From NCBI GenBank assembly GCA_028679985.1, contig JAJRAH010000072.1, forward strand, positions 1 through 8,758: a stretch of DNA of 8,758 nt, written 5' to 3'. Shown here piece by piece: positions 6,057-8,758 of this stretch (its first letter is position 1; the number at the start of each line of letters is the position of its first letter). The notes under the pieces were generated by a model. It was given only the letters and a program-made list of their open reading frames with translations, did not search any database and was not told the origin of the DNA. The position numbers and the translations under genes are program-made. Source of the DNA: Methanomassiliicoccales archaeon. Lineage in GTDB: Archaea > Thermoplasmatota > Thermoplasmata > Methanomassiliicoccales > JACIVX01.

Positions 6057-6728
6057 GTGGCTAATGACAAACTGGATGCCGAGATCCAGAAGCAGATTCT
6101 GAGAAGTCTGAGAGATTTCTACCCCATAAAAGTCGACGAGATCGTGTTGATCACTGCCGTTCAGAAGAGTGTGAAGGAAGCCAACATCGATCTCATAACC
6201 AAGTGCATTGGGATTCTGAAAGAGAAGGGGTGGATAGAGGAATCCATTGTTAAGGCACCATTTGGGAAGACCGAGACGATTAGACTGAAGATCACCTCAG
6301 CTGGCATCGAGTACCTGCAGTCTCTTGAGGAGAAAGAGGTCAAGGTCGAAGCGATACCTGCAAAGGAGATCGAATCGAGACTGGTCGAGACCTATGACAG
6401 GATAAAGTCCGACATGGAAGAGATGAAGCAGGGACTGGAGACGAGCCAAAGAACGTTGGAGACCGACATGGCCGAAATGCGGAAGAGAATCGCGGATCAT
6501 GATCAGGTGATCAAGACCTACTTCGTGAGGGTCATTGAGACGTTCGGTGTTTTCGTCGGGATATTTGCGGTCGTCGTGGTTATAATGGGTGGCATTCCGG
6601 ACACGCTTGCCAATGCAGGCCCGGAGCTGATAGCTCTTGTCATGATCGGCGTTCCGATAACCGTGGTCCTAGCGATACTCACCATGCTGTGGGGGATCAA
6701 GAGACTCGTGCTCACGGCTCCAAAGTAG
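6057..6728 (+). CDS. Winged-helix, coiled-coil protein with two C-terminal membrane helices
   Basis: From GTG 6057 the product is 223 residues. Residues 5-90 look like a winged helix-turn-helix: helices at 7-20 and 25-40, a recognition-type helix IDLITKCIGILKEKGWI (44-60), then a basic wing and LKITSAGIEYLQSLE. Residues 103-150 are a charged heptad-like coiled coil. Two hydrophobic segments follow, about 160-180 and 190-214. This order suggests a membrane-tethered DNA-binding regulator with its DNA-binding end in the cytoplasm, though binding to a protein partner is equally possible. GTG 6057 is preferred because GAGGGGGGGAG lies just upstream and the product begins MANDKLDAE; a GTG at 6015 would add 14 residues and has no ribosome-binding site. 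The leader from the TATA promoter would be about 57 nt. Confidence 0.82.
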   Translation: MANDKLDAEIQKQILRSLRDFYPIKVDEIVLITAVQKSVKEANIDLITKCIGILKEKGWIEESIVKAPFGKTETIRLKITSAGIEYLQSLEEKEVKVEAIPAKEIESRLVETYDRIKSDMEEMKQGLETSQRTLETDMAEMRKRIADHDQVIKTYFVRVIETFGVFVGIFAVVVVIMGGIPDTLANAGPELIALVMIGVPITVVLAILTMLWGIKRLVLTAPK

Positions 6729-6829
6729 CCGTCTCTCGGTGAAATCGTCCTGAGGCGTCGAGATTGGGTCGCTAGTGCGCACGGTGAGAGCGCGTCCTTC
6801 CACAGGTGGAATTGAGAATCCTCGATTGA

Positions 6830-8107
6830 GTGCCTTATGCGCAGTTCAATTCATCCTTTTATATCTCGTTCGACATAGGGCTGGGCGAGGGGATTACGGT
6901 CACAATCGGACTCATTTCGTTCGGGACCAGGGCGGACAGAGGTTGGGGGGTGAGAGTCCGATCTCTGCTCCTTATGCTCTCCTCATTCTCACCCGTTCGA
7001 GTCTTTCATACCGAATCCGACAATGTGACTGGAGCGAGTCCAGATCAGGTCGGAGTCTCGATTCTGTCGGATATACACAATGCCGAAACCGCCCACGTGG
7101 AGTCTCCCGAGACAATTCGTACGAAGGCGTCGAGACTCGCACACTACTACAGGAATGACGTTCCTGGAACAACTAGAGTATCTGTTTCCCGCCATTCCGA
7201 TGGCATCTCCGGTCTGCAGGTTGAGAGTCTCGATCTGCTCTTCTTGGCCAAGGCCTTTGATGGAAGAAGGATACCCATTGTCCTGGACGAACACAACGTT
7301 TACTGGAACATGCTCAAGTACGGGATCTTCGATTCACCGTTCTTCCGTGGCCAGTTTGGAAGGACGAGCGTCGCTAGGAGCACTCTCGGTCCCTGGCTGC
7401 TGAGCCGGGCGAAGCGGTTCGAGAAAAAGGCCATTCAAAATGCGGACAAGGTACTGGTGACGTCGGATGTCGACAAGGCAATGATAGAGAGGGAGATGCC
7501 CTCTGCGAAGCACAAGATTGCCGTGATACCAAATTGCGTAGACGTCGCAAGATACTCAATCGATCCTTCAAAGAAGCCTGGCGAAGATGGCACGAGGAAG
7601 GTCGTTTTCGTCGGGAGACTCGACTACGAGGCGAATGCTGACGCCGTTCGTTCGATATGCAACGACATGGCGCCTGCCTTCGATAATTCCGTCAGGTTCC
7701 AGATAATCGGCGGGCCGATTCCTTCGCTGGCCAGGTATCCCAGCAACGTCGATTTCCTAGGCATTGTCCCGGACATCAGACCGATATTGCGGGACGCGGA
7801 TGTCTGCATAGCTCCGCTCCGATTCGGAAGCGGTACGAGGATCAAGATAATCGAGTACCTTGCAATGGGGAAGCCGGTTGTGACGACATCTGTGGGCTGC
7901 GAAGGTCTTGCGGTAGAGAACGGTCGCAACATCCTGATAGCGGAGGATCCCGCAGGGCAGAGCAAGCATATCCGACAGGTCCTGGATGACGGACGCCTAG
8001 CCTCCGCCCTCGGCAGGGAAGGAAGGAGATTGGCTGAAGAGAAGTACGATTGGCACGTTTACGTCTCCGATTTGAGATCGGTGTACGAATCGGTCGGCGC
8101 AATCTGA
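6830..8107 (+). CDS. GT4-type glycosyltransferase (group 1 family)
   Basis: Up to 425 residues with the two-domain GT-B layout of group 1 glycosyltransferases, which move a sugar from a nucleotide donor onto a glycan, lipid or protein acceptor at the cytoplasmic membrane face. The N-terminal domain starts at TIGLISFGTRADRGWGVR (about 25-42) and includes VLDEHNVYW (151-159) and the domain-boundary helix RFEKKAIQNADKVLVTS. The C-terminal domain has KVVFVGRLDYEANADAV (257-273) and the donor-binding segment at 331-360, with GSGTRIKIIEYLAMGKPV followed by VTTSVGCEGL; E342 begins the expected E-x7-E-like region. The acceptor is unknown, and no other glycan genes are nearby. The coordinates use the longest standard start, GTG 6830, but the first 21 residues look non-native: the TATA box is inside them and the fold begins at about residue 23. 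ATT 6893, just after GAGGGG, would give a 404-residue product and may be the real start. Confidence 0.9.
   Translation: MPYAQFNSSFYISFDIGLGEGITVTIGLISFGTRADRGWGVRVRSLLLMLSSFSPVRVFHTESDNVTGASPDQVGVSILSDIHNAETAHVESPETIRTKASRLAHYYRNDVPGTTRVSVSRHSDGISGLQVESLDLLFLAKAFDGRRIPIVLDEHNVYWNMLKYGIFDSPFFRGQFGRTSVARSTLGPWLLSRAKRFEKKAIQNADKVLVTSDVDKAMIEREMPSAKHKIAVIPNCVDVARYSIDPSKKPGEDGTRKVVFVGRLDYEANADAVRSICNDMAPAFDNSVRFQIIGGPIPSLARYPSNVDFLGIVPDIRPILRDADVCIAPLRFGSGTRIKIIEYLAMGKPVVTTSVGCEGLAVENGRNILIAEDPAGQSKHIRQVLDDGRLASALGREGRRLAEEKYDWHVYVSDLRSVYESVGAI
6857..6864 (+). promoter_or_regulatory. TATA box near the glycosyltransferase 5' end
   Basis: TTTTATAT centred near 6861 predicts transcription from about 6887. 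This falls inside the longest reading frame of the glycosyltransferase and implies a start codon downstream of 6887 rather than at GTG 6830. Confidence 0.5.
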
Positions 8108-8163
8108 TTCATTCAAGAGTGCCTCCGACGGCCATAGCCACTCCATCCACGCTAAGCAGACAA

Positions 8164-8176
8164 CAGGATTATATCC
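8164..8176 (+). promoter_or_regulatory. BRE/TATA promoter of the cytochrome b5-like gene
   Basis: CAGGATTATATCC includes the same ten bases as the promoter at 5966-5975. The TATA centre near 8171 lies about 29 bp before ATG 8200, so the mRNA is probably leaderless and starts at 8200 rather than at the in-frame ATG 8191. Confidence 0.65.
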
Positions 8177-8199
8177 AATGTCTTGGCTAAATGCCATCG

Positions 8200-8436
8200 A
8201 TGAAGACATTCACCAAGAAGGAGCTAGCGGAATTCGATGGAAAGAATGGGAAGCCGGCATACATTGCTGTTGATGGCAAGATCTACGACGTTACAAAGAG
8301 CGAGCAATGGGAGGACGGGGAACATCAATTCATGCACACCGCTGGAATCAATCAGACCAACGCAATCGGAGACGCCCCTCATAACGTCGACGTCCTCGAC
8401 AAGTTTCCCGTGGTCGGCACACTGGCAAAGGATTAG
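8200..8436 (+). CDS. Small soluble cytochrome b5-like heme-binding protein
   Basis: The 78-residue product is a single cytochrome b5/steroid-binding-like domain. FTKKELAEFDGKNGKPAYIA is the typical first strand and turn, and GKIYDVTKSEQW matches the family's GkVYDVT-s-W pattern. H46 in MHTAG stands where the classical HPGG ligand lies, and H61 in APHN is the candidate second axial histidine; H42 is an additional nearby histidine. There is no signal peptide or membrane anchor, so it is expected to be a cytosolic one-electron carrier or heme/ligand-binding protein. Its redox partner is not in the window. ATG 8200 is chosen from the distance to the TATA element; ATG 8191 would add three residues (MPS). 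Stand-alone domains of this type are common in archaea and anaerobic bacteria. Confidence 0.9.
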   Translation: MKTFTKKELAEFDGKNGKPAYIAVDGKIYDVTKSEQWEDGEHQFMHTAGINQTNAIGDAPHNVDVLDKFPVVGTLAKD

Positions 8437-8520
8437 TCACATTTGATACGGGATGATGTTGAATCGTGCCGGAATGCGTGCAGTCACTGGTCGTTGGGTC
8501 CTTTCTGATGTATCAGGCTG

Positions 8521-8751
8521 TCACTTGTTCTTCGTCGCATAGTGAACCGCTATCTTGAGAATGTTCAGCATGCATGGCTCAGCATAGGATCCTTTCGTGT
8601 TCCTCAGCTCTTCATACAATGCGACGGCGTCTCTGCCTTCGAGGTCCCTTGCCGACCTTATGCCGAGTGACCAGAGCGCTTCGGCCGCCTTCTCGTTAAC
8701 GCTTGGAATCTTCCTCAATTCCTCTATTGCGGACTCCTTGTCGGACATCAT
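8521..8751 (-). CDS. Helix-hairpin-helix protein, Cdd1-like
   Basis: The 76-residue protein on the minus strand resembles the Cdd1 ('pathogenicity locus') helix-hairpin-helix family. IEELRKIPSVNEKAAEALWSLG (9-30) is the first hairpin, where the usual G-V/I-G is replaced by SVN. IRSARDLEGRDAVALYEEL (31-49) follows, and the family's conserved cysteine region with a C-terminal helix is seen as EPCMLNILKIAVHYA (58-72). Helix-hairpin-helix units generally contact DNA backbone or act in protein interaction; the role of this family is unknown. Tandem ATGs lie at 8751 and 8748, only 7 bp from the window edge. The frame stays open to the edge, so the start and its signals may lie outside. It is convergent with the cytochrome b5 gene, with 84 bp between the stops. 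Confidence 0.82.
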   Translation of the reverse strand: MMSDKESAIEELRKIPSVNEKAAEALWSLGIRSARDLEGRDAVALYEELRNTKGSYAEPCMLNILKIAVHYATKNK

Positions 8752-8758
8752 CGGGCAA

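Noticed and set aside
8505..8516. CTGAT-GT-ATCAG inverted repeat between the convergent genes, considered as a terminator
   Set aside because: The loop would be only two bases and no T-run follows in a useful position, so it is unlikely to form a stable terminator hairpin.
1..8758. CRISPR array, insertion sequence or attachment site
   Set aside because: No regularly spaced direct repeats, transposase or integrase coding, or terminal inverted repeats were seen. The tRNA 3' end has no visible direct copy elsewhere in the window.

Overview
The window looks like archaeal chromosome at moderate GC. Support for this: a CCA-encoding tRNA-Ile; TATA-box promoters 20-35 bp before most genes; several likely leaderless or short-leader transcripts; a zinc-ribbon membrane protein, a SHOCT-domain protein and AAA/TPR ATPase architecture; and a clear heliorhodopsin. 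A member of Thermoplasmatota or a nearby uncultured euryarchaeal lineage is my best guess. This is inference; no ribosomal marker is present to place it.

Layout, left to right. 28-105: tRNA-Ile(GAT). 188-685: isochorismatase-family cysteine hydrolase. 885-1424: N-terminal zinc ribbon followed by about four membrane helices. 1425-1735: 311-bp gap with a hairpin, ending in a palindromic promoter. 1736-2260: SHOCT-domain protein. 2417-3193: heliorhodopsin with its own promoter. About 3410-5923: large STAND-like AAA ATPase with a TPR tail. 6057-6728: winged-helix/coiled-coil protein with two C-terminal membrane helices. 6830-8107: GT4-type glycosyltransferase, whose true start may be near 6893. 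8200-8436: small soluble cytochrome b5-like heme protein. 8521-8751 on the minus strand: helix-hairpin-helix (Cdd1-like) protein, convergent with the cytochrome b5 gene and possibly continuing past the window edge.

All protein genes except the last are on the plus strand, but gaps of 80-310 bp and separate TATA-like elements suggest single-gene transcription units rather than one operon. The centre of interest is the heliorhodopsin. It keeps the retinal-binding lysine, the counterion glutamate and the two conserved histidines, and a 13-bp palindrome lies upstream of its promoter. It is followed on the same strand by a sensor-type ATPase/TPR protein that has no output domain, so a light-sensing partnership is possible but unproven. 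Two genes (the ATPase and the glycosyltransferase) have odd 5' ends. A short word, GAGTCTC/GAGACTC, is strongly over-represented across the window.
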